Positions 39,315 to 48,337 of a DNA stretch of 64,000 nucleotides are shown one piece after another. A model generated the notes under the pieces. It worked only from the letters and a program-made list of their open reading frames with translations. It had not been told where the DNA came from and ran no database searches. The DNA is taken from positions 101,118 through 165,117 of the forward strand of contig CANGHK010000003.1 in NCBI GenBank assembly GCA_947453625.1, given 5' to 3'. The stretch is from Burkholderiales bacterium (lineage in GTDB: Bacteria; Pseudomonadota; Gammaproteobacteria; Burkholderiales; Burkholderiaceae_C). How positions within the stretch are numbered: position 1 is the first letter of the stretch; each line of letters opens with the position of its first letter. A program made the position numbers and the translations under genes.

Positions 39315-40103
39315 ATGAAGTGGATGCGTTACCGCCACGGCGGCGTCGAGGGCTTTGGCCAGTTGATCGATGACTCGGTGCAGGTGCACCGCGGCGAGCT
39401 TTTCGATGCGCCTCAGCCTACGGGCGCGCTGCTGCCCACGGCCGAGCTCGAGTGGCTGGCGCCCTGCCGGCCCGGCAAGGTCATCGGCCTGTGGAACAAC
39501 TTCCGCGCCGCGGCCGAGAAGAACGGCTGGTCGCAGCCGGCCGAGCCGCTGTATTTCCTGAAGGCCAGCAGCAGTGTGACGGCGCATGAGGCCGACATCC
39601 CGGCGCCCATCGCCCATGACGGCCGCGTCGCCTACGAAGGCGAACTGGCGATCGTCATCGGTCGGCGCAGCCGCGGCGTGTCGACCGCGGACGCTGCGGC
39701 GTCCATCTTCGGCTACACCTGCGCCAACGATGTCACCGCGATCGAGTTGCTGCAGCGAGACCCGTCGTTCCCGCAATGGGCGCGAGCCAAGAGCTTGGAC
39801 GGCTTCGGGCCGCTGGGCCCGGTGATCGCCACCGATGTCGACCCGCTGCAAGCCCGCCTGCGCACCCTGGTGGGCGGGCGCGAGCGGCAGAACTACGCGC
39901 TGTCCGACATGTTCTTCACACCCCACGAACTGGTCTCGCGGCTGTCCTTCGACATGACGCTAGAGCCTGGCGACGTGATCCTGTGCGGCACCTCGCTGGG
40001 CGTGCTGCCGATGAAGCCCGGCAGCGTGGTCGAGGTGGTGATAGACGGCATAGGCACGCTGCGCAACCGCTATGCGCCAACCGGGCCGGCCGCGCCGGCC
40101 TGA
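39315..40103 (+). CDS. Fumarylacetoacetate hydrolase family protein
   Basis: 262 aa. FAH-fold lyase/hydrolase with metal-binding EGELAIVIGRRSRG and NDVTA, then WARAKSLDGFGPLGPVI and DVILCGTSLGVLPMKPG. The family includes 2-hydroxyhepta-2,4-diene-1,7-dioate isomerase and acylpyruvate hydrolase; it is often recruited to aromatic ring-cleavage pathways. Substrate unresolved. Start ATG follows AGGAGAACAGG. Confidence 0.87.
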   Translation: MKWMRYRHGGVEGFGQLIDDSVQVHRGELFDAPQPTGALLPTAELEWLAPCRPGKVIGLWNNFRAAAEKNGWSQPAEPLYFLKASSSVTAHEADIPAPIAHDGRVAYEGELAIVIGRRSRGVSTADAAASIFGYTCANDVTAIELLQRDPSFPQWARAKSLDGFGPLGPVIATDVDPLQARLRTLVGGRERQNYALSDMFFTPHELVSRLSFDMTLEPGDVILCGTSLGVLPMKPGSVVEVVIDGIGTLRNRYAPTGPAAPA

Positions 40104-40116
40104 TCCCCAGCCCGCC

Positions 40117-41124
40117 TCAGATCGTCTGCAGCGCCAATCGGCCCGCCTGCTGGGCCAGCGTCTGGCCTAGCAGGCGGGTGACGGCGTAGATCGCCGCGAT
40201 CGTCGGCGTGGGCACGCCGGTGATGCGGCCGAGCTCGACCACCGCGCCGACCAGCGCCTCCAGTTCCAGCGCCCGGCCGCCCTCCACATCCTGCAGCATC
40301 GAGGTCTTGTGCGCGCCCACGGCCTCGGCGCCGGCGATACGCTGGGCCAGCGAGATCTTGAAGTGCACGCCCAGTGACTCGGCCACCGCCTGGCCCTCGG
40401 TCATCATCTGTTCGGCCAGTTCGCGGGTCAGCGGGAAGCGGCAGATGTCGCGCAGCGTGGCATGGGTCAGCGCCGAGATCGGGTTGAAGCTCAGGTTGCC
40501 CCAGAGCTTGACCCACAGTTCGGCGCGGATGTCGCGCGACACCGGCGACTTGAAGCCGGCGCGCATGAAGGTCTGCGACAAGGCCTCGACGCGCTCGCTG
40601 CGGCTGCCGTCCAACTCACCCAGCGTGAAGCGGTTGCCCTCGATCACCCGCACCACGCCCGGCTCGACCAACTCGGCCGCCGGGTAGACCACGCTGCCGA
40701 TGATGCGCTCGCACTCGATGCCGGCGGCCAGCGCGCCGTCGGGGTCGACGCTGGTCACCGGCATTCCTTCATAAGGCCCGGCCAGCTTGTGGAAATACCA
40801 CCAGGGCACGCCGTTGATCATCGTCACCACCAGCGTGCGCGGGCCGAACAAGGCGCGCAGCGCCGGCAGCACCTCGCGCACCTGGTGCGCCTTCAGCGTC
40901 AGCAGCACGGCGTCCTGTGGTCCGGCGTCCGCCATCTGCTCGACCGCGCGAACGGTCGGCGCGTGCAGCGTGCTGCCGTCCTCCAGGATCAGCTTGAAAC
41001 CGTGGGCGTTGATGGCGGCCAGGTTGCGGTTGCGGGCGATGAAGGTGACATCCTCACCGGCCGCAGCCAGGCGGGCCCCGAGGTAGCCGCCTATGGCGCC
41101 GGCCCCGACGATGGCGATTTTCAT
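40117..41124 (-). CDS. 2-dehydropantoate 2-reductase (PanE/ApbA family)
   Basis: 335 aa from MKIAIVGAGAIGGYLGARLAA, the NADP-binding Rossmann start; the track adds 20 upstream residues. Other family landmarks: LLTLKAHQ, NGVPWWYF, the catalytic lysine region AELWVKLWGNLSFNPISALTHAT, and a C-terminal helical domain with KTSMLQDVEGGRALE. It may make pantoate or act on another 2-oxo acid; PanE-family members also occur in aromatic acid clusters. Converges on the FAH gene. Confidence 0.87.
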   Translation of the reverse strand: MKIAIVGAGAIGGYLGARLAAAGEDVTFIARNRNLAAINAHGFKLILEDGSTLHAPTVRAVEQMADAGPQDAVLLTLKAHQVREVLPALRALFGPRTLVVTMINGVPWWYFHKLAGPYEGMPVTSVDPDGALAAGIECERIIGSVVYPAAELVEPGVVRVIEGNRFTLGELDGSRSERVEALSQTFMRAGFKSPVSRDIRAELWVKLWGNLSFNPISALTHATLRDICRFPLTRELAEQMMTEGQAVAESLGVHFKISLAQRIAGAEAVGAHKTSMLQDVEGGRALELEALVGAVVELGRITGVPTPTIAAIYAVTRLLGQTLAQQAGRLALQTI

Positions 41125-41203
41125 GTGATGTCCCTGATCAGGCAGCGGGCGCCGGGTGCTTGCGGGCGCACCGGGCCAGGCCATGGCGAATCGGCGGCGC
41201 GGC

Positions 41204-42730
41204 TCAAGCCAGACCCAGCTTCTGCGCCAGCCCGATGCGCTGCAGCTTGCCGGTCGCGCCCTTGGGGATCTCGTCCATGAAGAGGATCTTCTTGGGCACC
41301 TTGTAGTCGGCGGCGCGGCCAGCGACGAAGGCTTGCAGTTCGCGCTCGGTGGCGGCCTGGCCCTCGCGCAACACCACCACCGCGGCCACCTCCTCGCCCA
41401 GCTTGGGATGCGGCATGCCGAAGCACACCACCTGGGCTACCGCCGGGTGATCCATCAACAACTCGTCGACCTCGCGCGGACTGATCTTCTCGCCGCCGCG
41501 GTTGATGATCTCCTTCAGGCGCCCGGTGATGCTGACGTAACCCTCGTCGTCCATCTGGCCCTGGTCGCCGGTGCGGAACCAGCCGCCGCGGTAGCCCTCG
41601 GCGTTGGCGGTGGGGTTGTTCTCGTAGCCGGCGGTGACGTTGTCGCCCCGGATCACGATCTCGCCGATGCCGCCCGCTTGCAACAGGCTGCCGTCGCCGG
41701 CCATGATCGCCACCTCGGGACCGGCCGCCCGGCCCACGGTGCCGGGCTTGCGGGCGGCCGGTGGCAGCGGGTTGGAGGTCATCTGGTGGGTGGCTTCGGT
41801 CATGCCATAGGCCTCGATCAGCGGGGCGCCGAACACGGCTTCGAGCTCGCGTATCACCTGCGGCGGCATCGACGACGACGACGAGCGCATGAAGCGCAGC
41901 GGGTGGCGCGCGATCACCTCGGCGTTCTTGCCGGCACGCCCGACGATGGCCTGGTGCATCGTGGGCACGGCGGTGTACCAGGTGGGACGGGCCTCGTCCA
42001 TCCAGCCGAAGAACTTCAGCGCGTTGAAGCCCGGGGTACAGAACACCTGCGAGCCGGCCGAGAGCGGCGCCAGCACGCCGGCAATCAGGCCGTGGATGTG
42101 GAACAGCGGCATGATGTTCAGCCCGCAGTCCCCCGGCACGAACTGCAGCGTGCGGGCGATGCTGCTGGCCGAGGCGCACAGGTTGCGCTGCGACAGCGGC
42201 ACGATCTTGGGCCGCGAGGTGGTGCCCGAGGTGTGCAACACCATCGAGATGTCGTCGGGCTGGGCGAAGCCGCCCGCTGCGGTGGGGACCGCGTCACGCG
42301 CCTCGCGGGCCTGCAGCACGAAACTGCCGGCGCCCTGCTCGGTGCGGGCCACCAGGTCGAGCACGCGCAGGCCCAGTTTCTCGGCCACGGCGACCGCCGG
42401 GGAACTGCTGCCCTGCTCGACGATCAGCGCCTTGGCGTTCAGGTCGGCGAGGTAGAACTCGAACTCCTCGGCGCGGTAGCCAGGGTTGAGCGGCGCGCTG
42501 GTGACAGCGCAGGCGCAGGCCGCGAAGCAGGTGGCCATCTCGGGGCCGTTGTTCAGCACGATCGCCACCCGGTCGTTACGGCCTATCCCCCAGCCGTTCA
42601 GGGTGGCCAGCGTGTCGCTGATCAAGCCGCGCAGCGCCCGGAAGTCGAGGGTGCTGCGGCCGGGCGCGGCGATCGCCGGTGCGCTGTCGGCGCCAGTGGC
42701 CAGCAGAGCTATGAGGGAGGACGGGAGCAT
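41204..42730 (-). CDS. Acyl-CoA ligase, oxalyl-CoA synthetase-like
   Basis: 508 aa from MLPSSLIALL with an AGGAAAT ribosome site. AMP-forming ligase: P-loop LHTSGTTSRPKIVPLS, core YGMTEATHQMTSNPLPP, WFRTGDQGQMDDEGYVSITGR and the C-terminal lysine in KGATGKLQR. The MTEATHQM-x-SNPLP and INRGGEKISPREVDELL blocks closely resemble plant AAE3/bacterial oxalyl-CoA synthetases. No oxalyl-CoA decarboxylase or formyl-CoA transferase gene is nearby, so oxalate as substrate is only an inference. Confidence 0.85.
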   Translation of the reverse strand: MLPSSLIALLATGADSAPAIAAPGRSTLDFRALRGLISDTLATLNGWGIGRNDRVAIVLNNGPEMATCFAACACAVTSAPLNPGYRAEEFEFYLADLNAKALIVEQGSSSPAVAVAEKLGLRVLDLVARTEQGAGSFVLQAREARDAVPTAAGGFAQPDDISMVLHTSGTTSRPKIVPLSQRNLCASASSIARTLQFVPGDCGLNIMPLFHIHGLIAGVLAPLSAGSQVFCTPGFNALKFFGWMDEARPTWYTAVPTMHQAIVGRAGKNAEVIARHPLRFMRSSSSSMPPQVIRELEAVFGAPLIEAYGMTEATHQMTSNPLPPAARKPGTVGRAAGPEVAIMAGDGSLLQAGGIGEIVIRGDNVTAGYENNPTANAEGYRGGWFRTGDQGQMDDEGYVSITGRLKEIINRGGEKISPREVDELLMDHPAVAQVVCFGMPHPKLGEEVAAVVVLREGQAATERELQAFVAGRAADYKVPKKILFMDEIPKGATGKLQRIGLAQKLGLA

Positions 42731-42929
42731 GGGGAGATTTCCTGGAGATGAAGAAAGAGAGCCGCGGTGAAGGCGCAACCGGCCGACACAGCAAAAAGCA
42801 GACCGTCAGCCTGGCGATCCGCGGGATGAAGTTGCTGCCTGGGGGCACCGGATGGGCGCGGCGCCAAGCCCGTGCCCGGCAAGGCGTCACCGCCGGTGGT
42901 GACCACAGGATCGGCCACAGGATCGGCCG

Positions 42930-43970
42930 TCAACTGGCGTCGAATCGGATGCTGGCCAGCGCGACGGTGTTGCCGCCGCGGCGCTGGGCCTCGGCCAGGG
43001 CCGCAGAGCAGGCCGCCGTCACTGCCTGCTGGCTGCGCGCCGTGTGCGGGAAGCTCGCCACACCCATGGACACCGTGAAGCTCAGTTCCTGACCGTCGAG
43101 CATCACGATCTGGGTGGCGCACTGGCGGCGCAGGCCTTCCATGCGGGAATGCGCGGTGGCCAGCCCGACCCCCGACAACAGCACCGCGAAATGGCGATCG
43201 TCCAGGCGGCAGGAGGCGTCCATCGCCCGCGTGTTGCCGCGCAGCAACCGGCCCATCGCGTCGCAGATGCAGTCGTGCGCGCGGGTACCCAGCTGGCGCA
43301 CCTTCTCGCCATAGGCGTCGAGCGCCATGTAGACCAGGGCGAATTCACGGTGCTCGCGCGACGACAGATCGAGCTCGCGGCGCATCTGGTCGTCGAAATG
43401 GGGCCGGCTGTACAGCACGCCGGCCGGGTCACGCGACCCTTGCCCGGTGGCTTCGCGGCGCAGCGCCTCATGGGCCTTCTGCAACTGCTCCAACTGGTCC
43501 AGCGCCAGACGCAACTGGGCATCGCGCTGGCGCTGCGGCGCCAGGTCGCGCCAGATGCTGCAGACCAGGCGCTGGCCAGCCCCCGGCAAGGCCGCCTGCC
43601 CGGCCAGGCGCAGGACTTGAAATTCCCGGCGCTCGCCGCGCAGTTCGACGCGGTGCTCGCTGACGAACAGGCTGCCATGGGCCAGCGCGGTGTGGTCGGC
43701 GGCACGCATCAGCGCGGCCGACGCCGGGGGCAGCAGGTCGGCATCACAGCGCCCGGCCAAAGCCTCGCCGGGGCTGCCCAGCAGTTCGGCCAGCGCCACG
43801 TTGGCCATCAGGTAGCGGCCGTCCTCGGCCCGCTTGACGCCCAGCCCCAGCCCTTGATGTGCCGCCAGGGCCAGCAGGGACTCGGCCAGCAAGCCATCGA
43901 ACAAGCCTTCTTCACCCCGCCGTTCGGACGCTGTGCCGACGCTGTCGGGTGCTGCGATGGTGGCATTCAT
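42930..43970 (-). CDS. PAS domain protein with degenerate GGDEF domain
   Basis: 346 aa from MNATIAAPDSV. A PAS domain spans about 35-140 (GVKRAEDGRYLMANVALAELLG), then a short coiled-coil (AQLRLALDQLEQLQKAHEALRRE) and a GGDEF-fold domain (about 185-345). The catalytic GG(D/E)EF loop is replaced by DDRHF (in CRLDDRHFAVLLSG), so diguanylate cyclase activity is unlikely; it could bind nucleotide or act as a regulatory sensor. The 43971-44321 divergent gap holds possible promoters (TTCGAA / TATCAT on the minus strand) and no gene. Confidence 0.8.
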   Translation of the reverse strand: MNATIAAPDSVGTASERRGEEGLFDGLLAESLLALAAHQGLGLGVKRAEDGRYLMANVALAELLGSPGEALAGRCDADLLPPASAALMRAADHTALAHGSLFVSEHRVELRGERREFQVLRLAGQAALPGAGQRLVCSIWRDLAPQRQRDAQLRLALDQLEQLQKAHEALRREATGQGSRDPAGVLYSRPHFDDQMRRELDLSSREHREFALVYMALDAYGEKVRQLGTRAHDCICDAMGRLLRGNTRAMDASCRLDDRHFAVLLSGVGLATAHSRMEGLRRQCATQIVMLDGQELSFTVSMGVASFPHTARSQQAVTAACSAALAEAQRRGGNTVALASIRFDAS

Positions 43971-44321
43971 GGCAGGGGTGGGCAATGGCGTTCAGCCTGG
44001 GCTGAGGACGTCGCGACGGGTCGCAACGGGACTTGATTCTGGGGACGGGGCCACTGACCGGCAAGTTCATGCGCAACCGTACCCCTAGGAACAATGATAC
44101 CCAGCGGCTGCGCCGATTTCGAACCCGCCGGCGCCAAAGCAGGGCGCGCCAAACCGCCTGGGTCGGCGCCGCCATTCGCCGAGGCGTCACCGGCATGCTG
44201 TGCCCGCAGAGCGAGCTCCGCTCAGTGAGCCCGCGATACTCGACACCCTGACCAGTGAGCGGTGTCAGACTTCGGCCCGAAACTTGCGGTCTGCTGATCA
44301 TCACCAACCCGAGGTCTTGCC

Positions 44322-45275
44322 ATGGGCATTGCGAAGTACATCAAGGAGATCGGCCGCGGCAGCGAGGGCGCGCGGTCGCTGAACACCGAGCAGGCGGCCG
44401 ACCTGATGGGGCAGGTGCTCGACGGCCAGGTCACCGACCTCGAGACAGGCGCGTTCGCGCTGGCGATGCGCATCAAGGGCGAGACGGTGGACGAGTTGCT
44501 CGGCTTTGCCAAGGCCACGCGCAGCCGCTGCCTGGCCGTCAACAGCGACCGGCCGGTGATCGTGATCCCCAGCTACAACGGCGCCAGGCGGCTGCCCAAC
44601 CTGACGCCGCTGCTGGCCATGCGGCTGGCCCAGGAGGGCGCGCGGGTGCTGGTGCATGGCCCGCGCCACGACCCGGCCCGCGTCACCAGTGCCGAGATCT
44701 TCCAGGCCCTGGGACTCGCGCCGGTCGACACCCACGCCGCCATCCACGAGCGCTGGCAACGCCACGAGCCGGCCTTCCTCGCCACCGACACCCTCAGCCC
44801 GGCGCTGCAGCGCCTGCTCGACGTGCGCTGGGTGGTCGGCCTGCGCAACTCGGGCCACACCGTGGCCAAGCTGCTGCAACCGGTGCAGGGCGCGCCGGCG
44901 CTGCGCCTGGCCAGCCACACCCATCCCGAGTTCGGCAAGCTGATGGCCGATTTCGTGCAGCGCAGTGGCGCCGACCTGATGCTGCTGCGTGGCACCGAGG
45001 GCGAGGCCGTGGCCGACCCGCGCCGCTGCCCCAAGCTCGACGTCTGGCTGGGCGGCCAATGGCAGGCCGACCTGTGCTGCCCGGCGCAGGAGGGCGTGCT
45101 GGCCGAGCTGCCGCTGCTGCCGCGCCAGATCGACGCCTCCACCGTGGCCGTCTACATCCAGGGCGTGGTGGCGGGCGAAAAACCCGGTCCGGCGCCGCTG
45201 GACAAGCAAGTCGACCTGCTGCTGCGCGCGCTGCAGCGGCTGGAGGCGAACCCCGCGCACGAACAGCGCGCCTGA
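44322..45275 (+). CDS. ybiB: DNA-binding protein YbiB (TrpD2-like)
   Basis: 317 aa. Fold of anthranilate phosphoribosyltransferase (TrpD2 family) but lacking the PRPP motifs: N-terminal EQAADLMGQVLDGQVTDLETGAFALAMRIKGE, then IPSYNGARRLPNLTPLLA and WVVGLRNSGHTVAKLLQP. E. coli YbiB binds nucleic acid without sequence preference. 48 bp before the flavoprotein gene. Confidence 0.87.
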   Translation: MGIAKYIKEIGRGSEGARSLNTEQAADLMGQVLDGQVTDLETGAFALAMRIKGETVDELLGFAKATRSRCLAVNSDRPVIVIPSYNGARRLPNLTPLLAMRLAQEGARVLVHGPRHDPARVTSAEIFQALGLAPVDTHAAIHERWQRHEPAFLATDTLSPALQRLLDVRWVVGLRNSGHTVAKLLQPVQGAPALRLASHTHPEFGKLMADFVQRSGADLMLLRGTEGEAVADPRRCPKLDVWLGGQWQADLCCPAQEGVLAELPLLPRQIDASTVAVYIQGVVAGEKPGPAPLDKQVDLLLRALQRLEANPAHEQRA

Positions 45276-45323
45276 CCGGGCCCGGCCCGGCCTGGCCCAG
45301 GCGCGCGCCGATAATCCGGCGCC

Positions 45324-46547
45324 ATGTCCTCTGACGCCGCCCCTCCCCCACACGGCACCTTCGATGCCATCGTGCTGGGCGCCGGCGCGGCCGGGCTGTT
45401 CTGCGCCGGCATCGCCGGCCAGCGCGGCCTGAAGGTGCTGTTGATCGACCATGCCGACAAGGTGGCCGAGAAGATCCGCATCTCGGGCGGCGGGCGCTGC
45501 AACTTCACCAACCGCGACACCACGCCGGCGCAATTTCTCTCGTCCAACCCCGACTACTGCCGCTCGGCGCTGGCGCGCTACACGCCGGCCGACTTCATCG
45601 CACTGCTGCAGCGCCATGGCATCGCCTTCCATGAGAAGCACAAGGGCCAGCTGTTCTGCGACGGCTCGGCCGAGCAGATCATCACGATGCTGCTGGCCGA
45701 ATGCCGCAGCGGCGGCGTGCTGCACCGCCAGCCCTGCGCGGTGAGCGCGGTGCGCGCGCGCGACGGCGGCTTCGACCTCGACACCGACCAGGGCCCGGTG
45801 CACGGCCGGCAGTTGGTGGTGGCCACCGGCGGGCTGTCCATCCCCAAGATCGGCGCCACCGATTTCGGCCACCGGCTGGCGCGCCAGTTTGGCCACCGCA
45901 TCGTCGAGCCGCGCCCCGCGCTGGTGCCGCTGACCTTCGACGCCGGCGCCTGGGCGCCGTTCGTGCCACTGGCCGGTGCGTCGCTGGGCGTCGACATCGC
46001 CAGCACCGGGGGCCGGCCCAAGGGCAGTTTCCGCGAGGACTTGCTGTTCACCCACCGTGGCCTGAGCGGCCCGGCGGTGCTGCAGATCTCGAGCTACTGG
46101 CGGCCCGGCGAGGCCTTGACGATCGACCTGCTGCCGGGTCAGGACGCCGAGGCCTGGTTGCGCGAGGCCAAGCAGAGCTCGCGCCGCCAACTCGGCAATG
46201 CGCTGGCCGGCCTGCTGCCACAACGCCTGGCCGAAGCCTGGCTGGCGCGGCTGGCGCTGGACGCCGCCAAGCCCCTGGCGGAACTGCGCGACCGCGACCT
46301 GCAGCGTCTGGCCGAATCGCTGACGCGCTGGGCCGTCACGCCCAGCGGCACCGAGGGCTACCGCAAGGCCGAAGTCACGGCCGGCGGGATCGACACGCGC
46401 GAGCTGGACTCGCGCAGCATGGCCAGCAAGCGCCAGCCCGGCCTGCACTTCATCGGCGAGGTGGTGGACGTCACCGGCTGGCTGGGCGGCTACAACTTCC
46501 AATGGGCCTGGGCCAGCGCGGCGGCCTGCGCGGGGGCGCTGGCGTAG
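45324..46547 (+). CDS. HI0933-like flavoprotein (TIGR03862 type)
   Basis: 407 aa FAD/NAD(P)-binding oxidoreductase. Dinucleotide motif IVLGAGAAGLFCAGIAGQRG at about 15-35, ISGGGRCNFTNRD, then VVATGGLSIPKIGATDFG, FTHRGLSGPAVLQISSYW and the C-terminal FAD contact FIGEVVDVTGWLGGYNFQWAWASG-like end. Family function unknown. Last plus-strand gene before the restriction-modification island. Confidence 0.88.
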   Translation: MSSDAAPPPHGTFDAIVLGAGAAGLFCAGIAGQRGLKVLLIDHADKVAEKIRISGGGRCNFTNRDTTPAQFLSSNPDYCRSALARYTPADFIALLQRHGIAFHEKHKGQLFCDGSAEQIITMLLAECRSGGVLHRQPCAVSAVRARDGGFDLDTDQGPVHGRQLVVATGGLSIPKIGATDFGHRLARQFGHRIVEPRPALVPLTFDAGAWAPFVPLAGASLGVDIASTGGRPKGSFREDLLFTHRGLSGPAVLQISSYWRPGEALTIDLLPGQDAEAWLREAKQSSRRQLGNALAGLLPQRLAEAWLARLALDAAKPLAELRDRDLQRLAESLTRWAVTPSGTEGYRKAEVTAGGIDTRELDSRSMASKRQPGLHFIGEVVDVTGWLGGYNFQWAWASAAACAGALA

Positions 46548-46672
46548 GCATGCGCGGTGCCGAAGTGCGTGGTGAAAGTTAGCCTCAAGTCTTGTCGGTC
46601 GCCACGACCCTGGCGTGGGCCTGGAGGCAGGGTTGCACGACTGGGTCAGCTGCCAGACAAGGACAAATCAAC

Positions 46673-47080
46673 TTGGACACCTTGACGCCCTCCGAACGAA
46701 GCCAGCGCATGTCCTTGATACGCTCGGCCGACACCAAACCCGAGCGCTTGGTGCGGCAATGGCTGCACGGGCTGGGCTACCGATTTCGGCTGCACGAGAA
46801 GCGCCTGCCTGGACACCCGGACATTGTGTTCGCCAAGCGTCGGAAGGTGATCTTCGTTCATGGATGCTTTTGGCATCGGCATAATCGTTGCGCCCTAGCG
46901 CGCATGCCCAAGTCAGGCGGATCCTTTTGGCTTGAGAAGTTGGAGGGGAACCGACTCCGGGACGCCCGAAACCGGCGCGCGCTCACTCGGTTGGGATGGC
47001 GCAGCCTCGTGATTTGGGAGTGTGAGCTTCACGACCCCATGCGGGTGATGTTTCGGTCAATTGCGTTCCTAGAGGGGTAG
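46673..47080 (+). CDS. vsr: Very short patch repair endonuclease (Vsr)
   Basis: 135 aa from TTG 46673, which has AAGGA 9 bp upstream and gives the family start DTLTPSERSQRMSLIRS; the track ATG further upstream lacks support. Vsr nicks T:G mismatches that arise by deamination of 5-methylcytosine. Seen: TKPERLVRQWLHGLGYRFRLH, catalytic aspartate in LPGHPDIVF, IFVHGCFWHRH with zinc/catalytic histidines, and LGWRSLVIWECEL. 6 bp before the C5 methyltransferase gene, as expected for functional coupling. Confidence 0.93.
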   Translation: MDTLTPSERSQRMSLIRSADTKPERLVRQWLHGLGYRFRLHEKRLPGHPDIVFAKRRKVIFVHGCFWHRHNRCALARMPKSGGSFWLEKLEGNRLRDARNRRALTRLGWRSLVIWECELHDPMRVMFRSIAFLEG

Positions 47081-47086
47081 ATCCAC

Positions 47087-48337
47087 ATGCCATTGAAGTC
47101 GATAGAACTTTTCGCGGGCGCGGGCGGGCTGGCTTTGGGTGTCACGCTGGCCGGTTTCCGCAGTCAAGGCGTGGTCGAATGGGACAAGTGGGCATGCGAC
47201 ACGATCCGACAGAACCAGCGGCGCGGCTATCCGGCGGTGACCGACTGGCCGCTGTTCGAGGGCGACGTTCGTCACTGGGTTCGCGATCTGGACATGGCGG
47301 CACTGGAAGGCCAGATCGACCTCGTGGCCGGCGGACCGCCCTGCCAACCGTTCTCCATGGGTGGCAAGCACCAGGCCAACCTCGATTCGCGCGACATGTT
47401 TCCGGTGACGGTCGATGTAATCCGCCGTCTCAAGCCACGCGCGTTCATTGTCGAAAACGTCAAGGGCCTGACACGGGCCAGTTTCAGCAACTACTTCGAG
47501 TACATCCAGGAGCAACTGTCTTTCCCTGAATTACAGCGCAGGGTTGACGAGAGTTGGATCGATCACCACCACCGCCTCCAGCAGTTCAAGACTTCCCGCC
47601 AACACGGTGGAACGGGCCTGTCGTACCGTTTGGTCGTGACCTTGGTAAATGCAGCCAACTACGGTGTGCCACAGAAACGCGAGCGCGTCTTCGTCGTGGG
47701 ATTTCGGTCGGACATCGACGCGCGCTGGTCGTTTCCGCATGCGACCCACTCATTGGACGCGTTGATTCACGATCAATGGGTCAGCGGCGAGTACTGGGAC
47801 CGCCACGCCATCGCCAGGGCTCAGCAGCCACCGGTGCCGGCCAACCTGCCGCCCCTGATCGCCCGCCTGCGCGGCCTGGGCCTACTGCCAACCCGAGCGC
47901 CGTGGCAGTCCGTGCGTGACGCGCTAGCGGGCCTACCCGAGCCAGGCCTCGGTGGCGACAGGGTATTGAATCATCGGCTGCAGGCCGGAGCCAAGATCTA
48001 CCCAGGACACACCGGCAGCCCGCTCGACCTGCCAGCCAAGACGCTGAAGGCGGGCGGACATGGCGTGCCTGGCGGTGAAAACATGATGGTTCGGACGGAC
48101 GGCAGCGTGCGCTACTTCAGCGTCCGTGAATCAGCGCGGCTGCAGACCTTCCCAGACGGCTATGAATTGCATGGCGCATGGGGCGAGGCGATGCGCCAAC
48201 TCGGCAATGCCGTGCCGGTTCGACTGGCGCAGGTGGTGGCCTCCAGCGTGGCGGAACATCTGGTAATGGCCGATCATCGGCGCGCGGCAATGGACAGCGG
48301 CTGGCGCAGTCCCAAGGCCGCGGAGTTGGCGCTGTGA
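47087..48337 (+). CDS. DNA (cytosine-5) methyltransferase
   Basis: 416 aa. C5-methyltransferase motifs in order: [28 protein letters not shown] with the catalytic cysteine, VI FIVENVKG, VIII VPQKRERVFVVGF, then a target-recognition region, IX AKTLKAGGHGVPGGEN and X MRQLGNAVPVRLAQVVA. Likely protects the site cut by the nuclease encoded next (GTGA overlap). Recognition sequence cannot be read; by association with Eco29kI homologues it may be CCGCGG. Confidence 0.93.
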   Translation: MPLKSIELFAGAGGLALGVTLAGFRSQGVVEWDKWACDTIRQNQRRGYPAVTDWPLFEGDVRHWVRDLDMAALEGQIDLVAGGPPCQPFSMGGKHQANLDSRDMFPVTVDVIRRLKPRAFIVENVKGLTRASFSNYFEYIQEQLSFPELQRRVDESWIDHHHRLQQFKTSRQHGGTGLSYRLVVTLVNAANYGVPQKRERVFVVGFRSDIDARWSFPHATHSLDALIHDQWVSGEYWDRHAIARAQQPPVPANLPPLIARLRGLGLLPTRAPWQSVRDALAGLPEPGLGGDRVLNHRLQAGAKIYPGHTGSPLDLPAKTLKAGGHGVPGGENMMVRTDGSVRYFSVRESARLQTFPDGYELHGAWGEAMRQLGNAVPVRLAQVVASSVAEHLVMADHRRAAMDSGWRSPKAAELAL

